From positions 1 to 26,331 of the IMG/VR virus record IMGVR_UViG_3300027836_000036: a stretch of 26,331 bases of DNA. The stretch is one strand, 5' to 3'. The notes under the pieces were generated by a model. The model searched no databases, had not been told where the DNA came from, and saw only the letters and a program-made list of their open reading frames with translations. The stretch comes from a virus. Shown here one piece after another: positions 1 through 9,104 of the stretch (positions are counted from its first letter, which is position 1; each line of letters begins with the position of its first letter). The position numbers were made by a program, and so were the translations under genes.

Positions 1-3000
1 CTGCGACAAATATATTATTGACACCGCCAAATGCTAATGTTGTCCAAGTTCCTGCTGGCAGATTACCCCCAGCGGTCCAGTCGCTCCCAGTTAGTGAATA
101 CACTGAAGTTCCGGCGGTTGAAATGCCAACAAATCTTCCGTTACCAAAGGCTACTGATTTCCAGTTACCGACCGGCATTCCTTTTAATTGCGCTTGAAAC
201 GGTGGTTCTACAAATCTAATACTTGGCTCAATTGAGTATACAGTAGTTGAATCTAGAGGCGCCACCGCCGCTGTTCCTGCTACAATGTTTTCCCATCCTA
301 CAGCATGAACAGTCATAAAACTACCTACAGTTTGTGTAGTGACTGTTGCAGCGGTACCACCCGGTACAGTACTAACCGCAAATCCTATTAACGAGTAGTT
401 TGCAGCAATAACGTAGTATAGTTGTCCTGCTGTTAGTCCACCTAACATGCCACCTGCAACAACTGACATAGAACCAGTAGCATTTGCTAGTGTAAATACG
501 CTCCCACCTGATGTTGCGCTTATAGCAACGGTTGATCCTATAATATTATTAATATAATATTGAGTGCCACTTACAATATTTCCAAAAGTTGACCCGCTAA
601 ACACAATTAGCTCTCCAACATACATGTTAGCAGTTGATGTTAACGATACTAAATTGTTAACTCCTGTAATAGCAACTGGTGCTAGTACTGTTCCGACTGT
701 TTGCCCAATGCTAACTCTCCAAGTACTGTTGGCACTAAAGCCTGAAATATTTGCTTCAATTCTAGTGTTCCCAAGAATAGTTGATCCGGATAACACCATT
801 CCTACAGCGATTGCTCCACTTGTTACTGAAACGACATATAACGTAGTTCCTATAATATATCCAGCTGATATGTTAACAACAGTCCTTGACGTTAAAAATC
901 CTGTAGTGTTCTGTTGGTTTGGAACCATCACTACTGCGGTGCCTATTGGGAATAACGTTGCGTCTTGGACTGAAATTATGTTATTTGTAGCAGAAGTTGC
1001 TGAAGATGTTAGCGCAGTAGTACCTTCTTTTGCTACTGTAACTATTTTACCTACAGCATCGTAATACGCAATATATCCGTATTGTCCAACTCCAGTACCG
1101 CTGGTAATAATTACTCGCATGCCGTAATATTCGTCAAACGTATTTTGATCATTTGACGCAATTGTAATTGTTTGAGTATCACCGGCCTGGGCCTGGTTGC
1201 CAGAAGTTAAATATCCGCTTCCGCCTGCTTCAAAATCTGATCCTAAAATTCGAGATTCAAAAATACCGTTATCTCTAAATTCGTCAGCAATTACACTAGC
1301 ACCTGTACCCGCACCTGTAAACGCAAACGATGCGCCTGTATAATTTTGACCAGCATTGCTAAATTCTAATTTAAGAAGCTTATTAGTGGCCTCTCCAATA
1401 AATGCTGATGCTATCTGAGCGTGTTGATTTCTATTATTAACAGTGCCAGTAATAGGAACTTCAGTAAGGTCAAATCCTTCAGCCACGCATCCGTAATCCC
1501 CATAAGATGTATTTCCGTTAGTAGCACGGATTCTTCCACCGTTTTCTGCTAGATACCCGCAGTGACTATAGTAGGCAAACACCGATACTAATTCTGTTAG
1601 TGAAGACGGGCCGGTACACCACACACCAATGCCTTCGCTAATCAGTGTAGTATAATCGTTAGCAACAATAGATCTATTTCCACCGTTATGTAAAGTTCCA
1701 TCAATCTTTAATCCAACGCATCCTTTTCCAAATAATGTAACGTTTTGAGTGTACGGTGACTTGGTAATAATGTGTACCGATGCGTCATCTGGACCAGTTC
1801 CTGGATCTAATGACGTATATGCGCCGCCGGTTGGTCGCTTAGAACCGTATGAATTTGCGGGGCCTAATCCGCCAAGTAACCCAGTTAACGTCATATTGCG
1901 AATTCCGCAAGCGTTACGAACGTAAAACATATCTTTAATTGCGTCACCGCCGTATATTGCCGCTGATTGATCTACAGTATCTGTTAAGGTTAGTGGAATA
2001 GTACCATTTGAGGTAAATGATACTTGAAATGTTGTCGGTGTGATTGACGAGCCGATTACATAATATGTTCGTCCGGAGTCAAGACCTGCAAATCCGCCAA
2101 GCGTTGCTGTCATTGCGCCTGCGGCGTCAATTTGAGTAACAATTATTGAGCTGCCGTACGCGGCACTTACTGTGATTGTTGCAGTTACAGAATCGTATGA
2201 TTGTATATAGTACGTTGTTCCTGCTACAATATTTCCAAAAGACGATGGACCAGTAAACACTACTGGCATATTAATATATGCTCCAATAGTAAAGCCTAAC
2301 GTAATTTTATTACCAGCTGCCGATGTTGATGTGGCTGTGGTAATAATTGTAGGCGTTACTACTTGTATGTTTATATTTGGTGTAATTCCAACTGTGGTAT
2401 TTACAGTGATTCTATTAGTAGTCGAACTTGAGGCTGTAGCAACACAATTAATAATAACTGCTGGTTGAATAACTGTGCCTCGTAACTCGTCACCTACTAA
2501 GGCAACACCTGCTGGAATTTTAATCGGTAGTGTTTCATTGTAAGTACCAGTTTTAATATTAATAGTTGCCGGGCCCACTAGTGGACCGTTTGGCTCACCA
2601 GGAGCCGGAGAGCCGCCGCCCTGCTCACACGCATACTTGACCGTTTTCCATGCTGTTTGAATTGTTAATCCGTAATCTGGTCGGTCGGTTCCTGTTGGGG
2701 AGACATAATAAACTTTTCCAATGATCCCCCAACTGTCCCATGCTGGGACAGATAGTGAAGTGCTTGACGAAATTTTTGCTTTTAATAAAGCGCCGTCTAC
2801 GCCAATTGGAATAGCAGCCGGAACACCCTGATCAAACGATTGTATATCACCTTGTGATTGCAAAGTTTCAAACTGCTCGCCTCTAATATAGATGTCCCAG
2901 TTACCATTAGGAGTTGTAGGCGGAAGTGCTGACAGGTGAGTGTTTGTACAAATGTATGCTGTTGAATAATACGTTACCACATCGCCGATAGTGAACGTTG

Positions 3001-4198
3001 TACTAATTACCCAACGATTCATCCACTTCATACTTGGAATAACAATTTCCCAGAACGTGGCATTATTTAATGTGTCTTGATTTATACTGTCGGCAACCGC
3101 AACATACAAATAGCCGCCACGTCTTACTAGGTCGCCAGTTCTATACGCAACACCGGCGTTCCATTCATTACAAATATTATAATTCTTTACAAGTAGAGTC
3201 CAATTTGCTGTGCTTGTTGAGGGAATATTTGCAATATTGTTTGTAGTATTACTAGTGTATTGGTAACCACCATAGGTAACTATGTCGCCTTTGATATAAT
3301 AGACTGTAGCGTCCCATGCGTTAACAAATTCTAATCCTGGTAGCCACACAGAAAAGTTATTAGTGTCAAATCCAATGTCAGATGTATGTGAAGTTACACA
3401 AATATATAGATCAGCACCATATTTTACAATGTCATTTAATTTATATCGAGTACTTGCGGTCCAGTATGTTTTGTATTCTATACCGTTGTGTAATACACTC
3501 CACTTACTAATATCAGGATCAATCCCGGTAGCAAGGGTGGCAGCAGATGTATGATTTAGTGTACAAGTATATACAATTCCGCCATATCTAACAATGTCGC
3601 CAATTTTGTATCTAGTACTAATAGCCCAGTCGGTCTTCCACTCGTATCCGTAACTTAGTAAAGTCCAGTTACCACTGTCTGCTTCTAATCCTAACGTAGA
3701 TGTCGCCGCGCTGGTGTGACCATTTATACATTTATAAATTCTACCACTATAGCGCACAAGATCATTTAATTTATATCTACGGGATGTTGTCCAATCAGTT
3801 GTCCAATTTTCAGAAATAGCATAAGCTGTCCACTTGCCTTGATCAATTTCTAGCCCTAGTGCTACTGTTGATGCGCTAGTATGGCTGTCGTTACAGATAT
3901 AAACTATTCCGTTATATCTAACATAATCACCTAGATCATAAAACGTACTACGTTGCCAGTCACCCTTCCACTCATATCCGTCAAACCATAATACCCATTT
4001 TGGATCAGCAAGGTCTGGTTGCGTCGCAGTATTAATAAATTCTAAATCAGTATTAAAATCAGCTGAGGAAGTATGCCCTACTAAACATACATAAGATTTT
4101 CCGCTGTATCGAACGATGTCGTCTTTAGTATAGACGGTGGCGGTTGCCCAGTCTGATTTCCAAGTAAATCTAATTCTGTTTAATTTAAATTCTGCCAT
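1..4198 (-). CDS. Giant adhesin-like virion protein with carbohydrate-binding-like repeats and beta-helix (C-terminus off the edge)
   Basis: The frame is open from the ATG at 4198 to base 1 without a stop (1399 codons), so the C-terminus lies outside the window. A GAGGT Shine-Dalgarno sequence sits 5 nt before the ATG, and a perfect late promoter lies just upstream. Residues about 10-437 hold eight tandem repeats of about 50 residues with the pattern W-x-Y-x2-GD-x-V-x-Y-x-G-x2-Y-x-C-x3-HTS, resembling ChtBD3/CBM5-12 carbohydrate-binding modules. From about residue 496 a YYVSPTGTD...AWKTVKYA...IPAGVALVGDELRGTVIQP-like segment opens a right-handed beta-helix (pectate-lyase-like fold). The same motif occurs in the two other large proteins of this window. 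The last visible residues (GNWKSVAFGNGRFVGIST) look like a beta-propeller-type repeat. I infer a tail-fibre or other surface structure that contacts host glycans. Enzyme activity is not shown. Confidence 0.85.
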   Translation of the reverse strand, partial: MAEFKLNRIRFTWKSDWATATVYTKDDIVRYSGKSYVCLVGHTSSADFNTDLEFINTATQPDLADPKWVLWFDGYEWKGDWQRSTFYDLGDYVRYNGIVYICNDSHTSASTVALGLEIDQGKWTAYAISENWTTDWTTSRRYKLNDLVRYSGRIYKCINGHTSAATSTLGLEADSGNWTLLSYGYEWKTDWAISTRYKIGDIVRYGGIVYTCTLNHTSAATLATGIDPDISKWSVLHNGIEYKTYWTASTRYKLNDIVKYGADLYICVTSHTSDIGFDTNNFSVWLPGLEFVNAWDATVYYIKGDIVTYGGYQYTSNTTNNIANIPSTSTANWTLLVKNYNICNEWNAGVAYRTGDLVRRGGYLYVAVADSINQDTLNNATFWEIVIPSMKWMNRWVISTTFTIGDVVTYYSTAYICTNTHLSALPPTTPNGNWDIYIRGEQFETLQSQGDIQSFDQGVPAAIPIGVDGALLKAKISSSTSLSVPAWDSWGIIGKVYYVSPTGTDRPDYGLTIQTAWKTVKYACEQGGGSPAPGEPNGPLVGPATINIKTGTYNETLPIKIPAGVALVGDELRGTVIQPAVIINCVATASSSTTNRITVNTTVGITPNINIQVVTPTIITTATSTSAAGNKITLGFTIGAYINMPVVFTGPSSFGNIVAGTTYYIQSYDSVTATITVSAAYGSSIIVTQIDAAGAMTATLGGFAGLDSGRTYYVIGSSITPTTFQVSFTSNGTIPLTLTDTVDQSAAIYGGDAIKDMFYVRNACGIRNMTLTGLLGGLGPANSYGSKRPTGGAYTSLDPGTGPDDASVHIITKSPYTQNVTLFGKGCVGLKIDGTLHNGGNRSIVANDYTTLISEGIGVWCTGPSSLTELVSVFAYYSHCGYLAENGGRIRATNGNTSYGDYGCVAEGFDLTEVPITGTVNNRNQHAQIASAFIGEATNKLLKLEFSNAGQNYTGASFAFTGAGTGASVIADEFRDNGIFESRILGSDFEAGGSGYLTSGNQAQAGDTQTITIASNDQNTFDEYYGMRVIITSGTGVGQYGYIAYYDAVGKIVTVAKEGTTALTSSATSATNNIISVQDATLFPIGTAVVMVPNQQNTTGFLTSRTVVNISAGYIIGTTLYVVSVTSGAIAVGMVLSGSTILGNTRIEANISGFSANSTWRVSIGQTVGTVLAPVAITGVNNLVSLTSTANMYVGELIVFSGSTFGNIVSGTQYYINNIIGSTVAISATSGGSVFTLANATGSMSVVAGGMLGGLTAGQLYYVIAANYSLIGFAVSTVPGGTAATVTTQTVGSFMTVHAVGWENIVAGTAAVAPLDSTTVYSIEPSIRFVEPPFQAQLKGMPVGNWKSVAFGNGRFVGISTAGTSVYSLTGSDWTAGGNLPAGTWTTLAFGGVNNIFVA

Positions 4199-4226
4199 TT
4201 TCTACCTCAATATTTTTAACTTAGTG

Positions 4227-4234
4227 TATTTATA
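4227..4234 (-). promoter_or_regulatory. T4-type late promoter, perfect TATAAATA
   Basis: The minus strand reads TATAAATA, the T4 late consensus recognised by a gp55-type sigma factor. By T4 spacing the transcript would start near 4221. This gives a leader of about 23 nt with a Shine-Dalgarno sequence before the ATG at 4198. The TAA stop of the upstream 119-aa gene lies inside the motif (4230-4232). Confidence 0.75.
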
Positions 4235-4589
4235 TGCCGGCTGGGTACGGATATTTTGTATCGGTTCTTACACACAATTGCCCGTTCGCATCAATATAAT
4301 AGTATAAATTTCTGTTGTCCCAACGCATTTGCTCATATTTTAAATTATCATATGTCAATTCGTGGGTAACATCGCGTCCTTCAAAAAAATCTACACCTAC
4401 TTCAAACTCAAGATAGTCACCGTCAACAGTGCCGTCGTTGTTAATTTGTACGCTATCTTCTCTGCTCAGTTGATTGACTCGAACAAAATATACTTCTCCG
4501 TCGTCAGTTCTACGTAATGCGTAAAAATATTTTGGTGATCCGCCAAGTAAGTCGTCTGCTGATCTTCCAAATTCATAATTATCTGCCAT
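4230..4589 (-). CDS. Conserved T4-superfamily virion protein, 119 aa
   Basis: This 119-aa protein has a strong AAGGAGAT Shine-Dalgarno sequence before the ATG. It starts MADNYEFGRSADDLLGG and contains a YFYALRRTDDGEVYFVRV stretch, an EGRD motif and a YEQMRWDNRNLYYY segment, ending YPAGI. From memory this matches a small family found among the structural genes of marine T4-like phages, usually annotated only as a virion or structural protein. No catalytic motif, signal peptide or membrane segment is visible. It lies between the 108-aa beta-sandwich protein and the giant adhesin, in the same orientation. I infer a small fibre-associated or decoration protein. The molecular role is unknown. Confidence 0.8.
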   Translation of the reverse strand: MADNYEFGRSADDLLGGSPKYFYALRRTDDGEVYFVRVNQLSREDSVQINNDGTVDGDYLEFEVGVDFFEGRDVTHELTYDNLKYEQMRWDNRNLYYYIDANGQLCVRTDTKYPYPAGI

Positions 4590-4600
4590 GTTAATCTCCT

Positions 4601-4927
4601 TTATATAATCTCAGCATAGCTGATGACTGCGTCAACGCTGGCTGCGGTATCACTAACAATACGTAGTGTACAATTTTCAGCAAGAATAATTTTCTCACCA
4701 TTAGTTACTACTTTAGCACTAGTATAAGGCGCAATTACTAATTGTTTAACGTAATACCCTTCAACGGCGGTGTCGTCTATTATTTTAATATCAACAATCA
4801 CATCCTCATCTTTTGTGTTTGCGAGATTACAACCGATGATTGTAAATCTACTTGCAGCCCCTGCAACTAAATCTACAGGAGTTGTTCCAATGTTTTTACT
4901 TACTGTTGTTCTAAAAAAGTTTGCCAT
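4601..4927 (-). CDS. Small beta-sandwich-like virion protein, 108 aa
   Basis: The protein is 108 residues long and rich in alternating hydrophobic residues. It contains a FTIIGCNLAN segment, an APYTSAKVV turn and a GEKIILAENCTLRI strand pair, ending in DAVISYAEII. The same arrangement occurs in the 116-aa protein at 13333-13683, with a CN motif, a Y-x2-P or I-x-P turn, a GE-x2 hairpin and an alternating C-terminal strand. The two are therefore probably distant paralogues with an Ig-like or jelly-roll fold. The start lies 6 nt after the stop of the preceding beta-helix gene and has only a weak GGA as ribosome-binding site, so translation is probably coupled. A role in virion decoration or fibre attachment is inferred from context. 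Confidence 0.75.
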   Translation of the reverse strand: MANFFRTTVSKNIGTTPVDLVAGAASRFTIIGCNLANTKDEDVIVDIKIIDDTAVEGYYVKQLVIAPYTSAKVVTNGEKIILAENCTLRIVSDTAASVDAVISYAEII

Positions 4928-4933
4928 AATTTA

Positions 4934-7900
4934 TTATCCAAATATCAATGCTGATGCGATTCCAAGGCTGTTGGCTTCAATGGTTGTAACACCGCCAGAC
5001 GCACCTGCTACGCTAGTCCAAGTAACACCGTCAAATACTTCAACAAGTTGTCCAGTGGTATTAAATCTAGTCATACCTATTTCAGTAGTAAGTGGTCGAT
5101 CAAGAGAACCGTTGCCAGATGGTATCACTACTCCGTTTGTTCCAGCAAATTTTACATACCCTGTTCCAGTGCTGGTAAATTCTGTAACGGCATTTGTTGC
5201 TACGTTAGTAATAGAATTATTATAAATTCTTAAATTTCCTAATCTAACACCACCAGTTCCTGTTGCTGTTAAATTTAAATCTGTCCCTGAGGTAATACTA
5301 GTAATTGTACTGCCATTTAAATCTATATTGCTTGTTTGAATTCTTTCAGCAAACAACTTAGTACTATCAATAGTTACCATTAAGCTGCCGTCGGCATAAA
5401 AATATAAGGTATTATCGTTTGCGCCCGGAGTTGCCTCAGCAATGATCTTTGTGTTGCCGTCAGTATCTTCAACACCGCTTAGTGTTTGCCAATAACTACC
5501 GTTGTACCCTTCGTAACGATTTAAATCCGTATTAAATCGTAACATACCACTATTCGGTGTGCCTGGTCTTTCTGATGTTCCGTTACCTACTGGAATTTGT
5601 AAACTTTGTGTGTTATTAATAATTACATTGCCAGTGCCTTGCGGAGTAAGAATAATGTCGCTGTTAGTAGAAATACTTTGAATATTATTATCACTAACTT
5701 TGATATTTTCAATTACTACATTACCTAACCCATTAGCTTGTAATTGTAAATCTGTTCCAGTTGTCGATACTACGTTATTTTCAATTCTTACTTGCGGTAA
5801 TTGCAAATACCCAGTACTAGTAATATGTCCAGTAATATCTAAATCGCCACTAGAAGTAAAATTACCAGTTTGAATAATATCGCCAGTTTGTGTAATAGTG
5901 CCAACTACTGTAGTATCTTTTAAGTAGGTTGTTCCTGTAGTAACTGTTAAATCATTGCCAACAGTTAAGTTTTGATCAAACTCAACATCATTACTTGGAA
6001 CAACAATCTTTCCAGTGCCGTTTGCTGACAAGGTTAAATTATCATTACCAATAGTGGTGCTAATTGTGTTACTGTCAATAACTAGGCCGTCAACTTCTAA
6101 TCTGCTTAGATATGCGTTGTTCCAGCGTAGGCTGGGAGTACCTAAATCATAAAATGCTGTTGTAGCAGGTACAAGGTTACTATTAATTCCGGCAACAAAA
6201 CTAATAGTGTCAGTGGTCTGATCACCAATTTGTATATTGCCGCCAATATTTATATCACCAGTTACGTCTAAGTTACCTGTAACAAAAGTATTATTTTGTA
6301 AATTAATTGCGCCACTGGCAGCCGTTACAATAATGTCGCCAGTTAAGCTGTCAATATTATTATCGTGAATTCTAATATTGCCAGTTGTGATATCTGACGG
6401 AGTAATTGTTGTAGTATATACACCGTCAGTAAATATTACACCGGTAGCACTGGTAATTGTTAAAAGCTGTCCGTTGAATACTACTTCGCCTGTTTTTTGA
6501 TTAACGGAAAACCCATCACCGACTGTAAAATTACCTTCGTTATCTACCGCAGTATGATAAATCTTTGCGCCGTTTAATTGTACAAATTCGTTAGCGGCAA
6601 TTCGATCATTAGGATCGTTAGTTATTAATTTTCCAGCACCTACATACGCAACGTTATGGCTTACAAAATAGCCAATAACTCCGATACCGTCACCGTACAC
6701 ACCATAATCGCCATAGATACTTGCTGAACCAATTGATCGAACTTCAACTCCAAAGTCGCCGTAGTCAGCAAAGTTGATAATAGTTGCTGTTCCGCCGTCG
6801 CTTGTTCTTAAATCTTGATACGTATTGCCATCATCAAAAAATGTTGTACTATTGTTTGTACCATTAAAATGTAATAACACTACAGTATCTAAGTCACTAA
6901 ACAATGTGCTTGTCGGAACTGTCACTGAAGTTGTGTATTTTGCTACACCTTTGACCACGCGAACTTCATCAATGTATCCTGTACTCGGTGCTCCGCCGGT
7001 CCAGCTAGCCCCCATTCTAAATGGTCGTGCTGGATAGTTAGTAGAGTCTGTCCACGTTGTTGGTGTTAGCGTCCCGTTGACTGCTAATTTAGTGACGCCA
7101 CCGACTCTAAATAGTGCTATGTGATTAAATGTGCCTGCTGTACAAGCTACTGATGATGTTATTCGATATGCGTTGCTAACAAATAATCGAATATTACCAG
7201 CAGTATTCATTTCTAAATACAATGCTGTATCGTTACTGGCAGTTCTACAGTCTAATAAAATTTGTTGAGTTCCGAGAGCAGTTGGCCTCCAAAAGAACTC
7301 AAAGGTAAAATCTCCAGTACCATATTCAAAATCTGGTTGCGACGTTATAGTAATATAGTCGCCGTCACCATCTAAAACTAAACTTGCTGTTCCAAATTTC
7401 TTCTGTGCGGTTGATAACTTAGCATCGCCTTGCGGGTATACTGTTTTGCCAATACGGTCTGTTAATGTTTCAAAGCCTAAACACCGCCCAGTAAGATTAA
7501 CATAATTGCTGTCAATACTGTCAATAACGCCGCTGGCTAAAAGTGTTGTACCGTCAGTATCATAATAACTTAAGGTATTTCCAACAGCCCAAGTACCAAC
7601 ACGAGTATTAATACGTAGTCGTGTTAACCCTGCGCCGGCAAACCCTGAAGCACTTGAATATAAATTAAATCCTTTGTCAGCAAAATAACTAAATGAGTTT
7701 AACCACTCGATGCGCACACCGTTTGTTGCTGTAACTGTTTCTTGATTAGGTGTAAAAAATGTAACGCTGTGGAATAGTATACTAGCTTCTTTACTTAAAA
7801 CAGTTGCTACGCTACCATCAGCAAACACCCCTTTACCTGCGTCATTTTGATCAAATCCATACGGGTCACTTGGACTTGTCACGCTACCGCGAGTTAATAC

Positions 7901-8983
7901 TGTTATATTTTTAATGTAGGGACTACGAGTAGATACTGTAAATCCTGTAGCAAAACGGAAGCCATATCCGGTATCATTTGTACCGTTGTATCTAAATCCA
8001 GTAACAGTTAAATCTTCAATAGTAGTTTCGCCGTTGAGTAAGAACGCATCTTTATCAACCGTTCCGACAGTAGGTTGAATAGTAACAGCGCGGATTCCAG
8101 AGCCTTTAACTGCTACTCCAGCAGGAATAGTTAAGGGAAATATTTCAGTATATACACCAGGATAGATATAAACAGTGTCGCCAGTGCCTGCTAAACTTAA
8201 CGCATATTTTAGAGTAAGTACCGGATTATTTTCGTGTTCACCTGCGTTAGAGTTGCTACCTGTAGTAGCAACATAATAGATATTGCCCTGTGGTAATTCT
8301 AAATTAATTCCATTAATTGTAATGCCAGCAGTAGTAATGCTAGTAGACTGAATATCAGTAGTATAAACATTTGCCCATCGTTTAGAAGTAGATCCTAAAT
8401 TATAAAGCGGAGTATATAACGGAGATTGATTGTCTGGAATAATGTTACTAGCAACATCAGCTTTGAAATCAACGGCGTCTGTATTAGCATCACCAATTGT
8501 AATCTGTCCGGCAGAGTCGCCGTCAACTTGTAAATTACCAGTTACGTGTAAATTACCGTCAATAAATGTATTGCTGTTAATATTTACTTGACCCGTGCCT
8601 AGCGTATTAAATGCTAAATCAGCATCGGTAACTGTTGTACTAATTGCGTTAGATGTTAGTTGTAAGTTACTATTAACTTGAAGTTTACCTTGATAAACTA
8701 CAGCGTTTGCTCCGCTTGGTTCTAAGTTAATAGTTGAGTTTGAACTTGCTATTGTATTGCCGCTTACTGTAAAAGTAGCAATTGTTGTTTGTGTATCTAC
8801 TATAGCATTTGTTGAGCGGACTGTTCCGTTGACGTCTAAATCGTAGTCAGGTGTGCCAGTGTTTATACCAACGCGGCCATTAATAACATCAAGATAGAGT
8901 AGGTCTGTCTCAAAGGCTAAATCAACTCCGTCACGAAGAAGATTGGACTTTAAGAGCGGACCTGAAATGCGACCAACAGCCAT
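4934..8983 (-). CDS. Beta-helix fibre-like structural protein with LamG-like insert, about 1349 aa
   Basis: The ATG at 8983 is chosen over an in-frame GTG at 9001. A strong AAGGAG lies just upstream of 8983, and the paralogue at 9105-12776 begins at the equivalent place (GRI-x-GP...LLRDG-x-DLAFETDLLYL). The N-terminal region carries repeated TGNLxVxG strands and an SNIIPD...LGSTSKRWANVY module. A beta-helix follows (YYVATTGSNSNAGEHENN, then IPAGVAVKGSGIRAVTIQP). Residues about 515-720 form a LamG/concanavalin-A-like domain (FGTASLVLDGDGDYITI, FTFEFFWRP, YIDEVRVVKGVAKYT, DTVVLLHFNGTNNSTTF), which the paralogue lacks. The C-terminal third repeats the SNLVP...LGTPSLRWNNAY module and ends with GMTRFNTTGQLVEVFDGVTW. 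I infer a trimeric, surface-exposed virion protein that may bind glycans. Confidence 0.88.
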   Translation of the reverse strand: MAVGRISGPLLKSNLLRDGVDLAFETDLLYLDVINGRVGINTGTPDYDLDVNGTVRSTNAIVDTQTTIATFTVSGNTIASSNSTINLEPSGANAVVYQGKLQVNSNLQLTSNAISTTVTDADLAFNTLGTGQVNINSNTFIDGNLHVTGNLQVDGDSAGQITIGDANTDAVDFKADVASNIIPDNQSPLYTPLYNLGSTSKRWANVYTTDIQSTSITTAGITINGINLELPQGNIYYVATTGSNSNAGEHENNPVLTLKYALSLAGTGDTVYIYPGVYTEIFPLTIPAGVAVKGSGIRAVTIQPTVGTVDKDAFLLNGETTIEDLTVTGFRYNGTNDTGYGFRFATGFTVSTRSPYIKNITVLTRGSVTSPSDPYGFDQNDAGKGVFADGSVATVLSKEASILFHSVTFFTPNQETVTATNGVRIEWLNSFSYFADKGFNLYSSASGFAGAGLTRLRINTRVGTWAVGNTLSYYDTDGTTLLASGVIDSIDSNYVNLTGRCLGFETLTDRIGKTVYPQGDAKLSTAQKKFGTASLVLDGDGDYITITSQPDFEYGTGDFTFEFFWRPTALGTQQILLDCRTASNDTALYLEMNTAGNIRLFVSNAYRITSSVACTAGTFNHIALFRVGGVTKLAVNGTLTPTTWTDSTNYPARPFRMGASWTGGAPSTGYIDEVRVVKGVAKYTTSVTVPTSTLFSDLDTVVLLHFNGTNNSTTFFDDGNTYQDLRTSDGGTATIINFADYGDFGVEVRSIGSASIYGDYGVYGDGIGVIGYFVSHNVAYVGAGKLITNDPNDRIAANEFVQLNGAKIYHTAVDNEGNFTVGDGFSVNQKTGEVVFNGQLLTITSATGVIFTDGVYTTTITPSDITTGNIRIHDNNIDSLTGDIIVTAASGAINLQNNTFVTGNLDVTGDINIGGNIQIGDQTTDTISFVAGINSNLVPATTAFYDLGTPSLRWNNAYLSRLEVDGLVIDSNTISTTIGNDNLTLSANGTGKIVVPSNDVEFDQNLTVGNDLTVTTGTTYLKDTTVVGTITQTGDIIQTGNFTSSGDLDITGHITSTGYLQLPQVRIENNVVSTTGTDLQLQANGLGNVVIENIKVSDNNIQSISTNSDIILTPQGTGNVIINNTQSLQIPVGNGTSERPGTPNSGMLRFNTDLNRYEGYNGSYWQTLSGVEDTDGNTKIIAEATPGANDNTLYFYADGSLMVTIDSTKLFAERIQTSNIDLNGSTITSITSGTDLNLTATGTGGVRLGNLRIYNNSITNVATNAVTEFTSTGTGYVKFAGTNGVVIPSGNGSLDRPLTTEIGMTRFNTTGQLVEVFDGVTWTSVAGASGGVTTIEANSLGIASALIFG

Positions 8984-9000
8984 ATGCGCTCCTTTATACA
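8984..9000 (-). promoter_or_regulatory. Shine-Dalgarno sequence that fixes the start of the 1349-aa gene
   Basis: On the minus strand TATAAAGGAGCGCAT precedes the ATG at 8983. AAGGAG is well placed for 8983 but would lie inside the coding frame if the GTG at 9001 were used, so the shorter form is preferred. Confidence 0.75.
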
Positions 9001-9084
9001 CCGAGTTTCACGGATAACCACCTTGCATTGCGGGTTTACCACAGTCGAATATCGTAAAAGTTTGGTCAACTCTTACAGTAATAG

Positions 9085-9092
9085 TATTTAGT
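9085..9092 (-). promoter_or_regulatory. Weak late-promoter-like motif
   Basis: The minus strand reads ACTAAATA, 6 of 8 matches to TATAAATA, in the 103-bp gap between the two beta-helix genes and about 100 nt upstream of the ATG at 8983. The gap is the longest intergenic space in the left transcription unit, which makes an internal promoter plausible, but the match is poor. Confidence 0.25.
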
Positions 9093-9104
9093 GGATTTTG
9101 GCTT

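Noticed and set aside
564-1064. 166-aa plus-strand frame opposite the giant adhesin
   Set aside because: It is antisense to a continuous, clearly protein-like minus-strand frame, and lacks a Shine-Dalgarno sequence and any recognisable motif.
6247-6254. Perfect TATAAATA on the minus strand inside the 1349-aa gene
   Set aside because: It lies in the middle of coding sequence (codons for D-I-N-I) with no gene start nearby. A chance match is likely in AT-rich DNA.
8984-9001. GTG start at 9001 for the 1349-aa protein
   Set aside because: The Shine-Dalgarno sequence is inside that extension, and the paralogue starts at the position equivalent to 8983.
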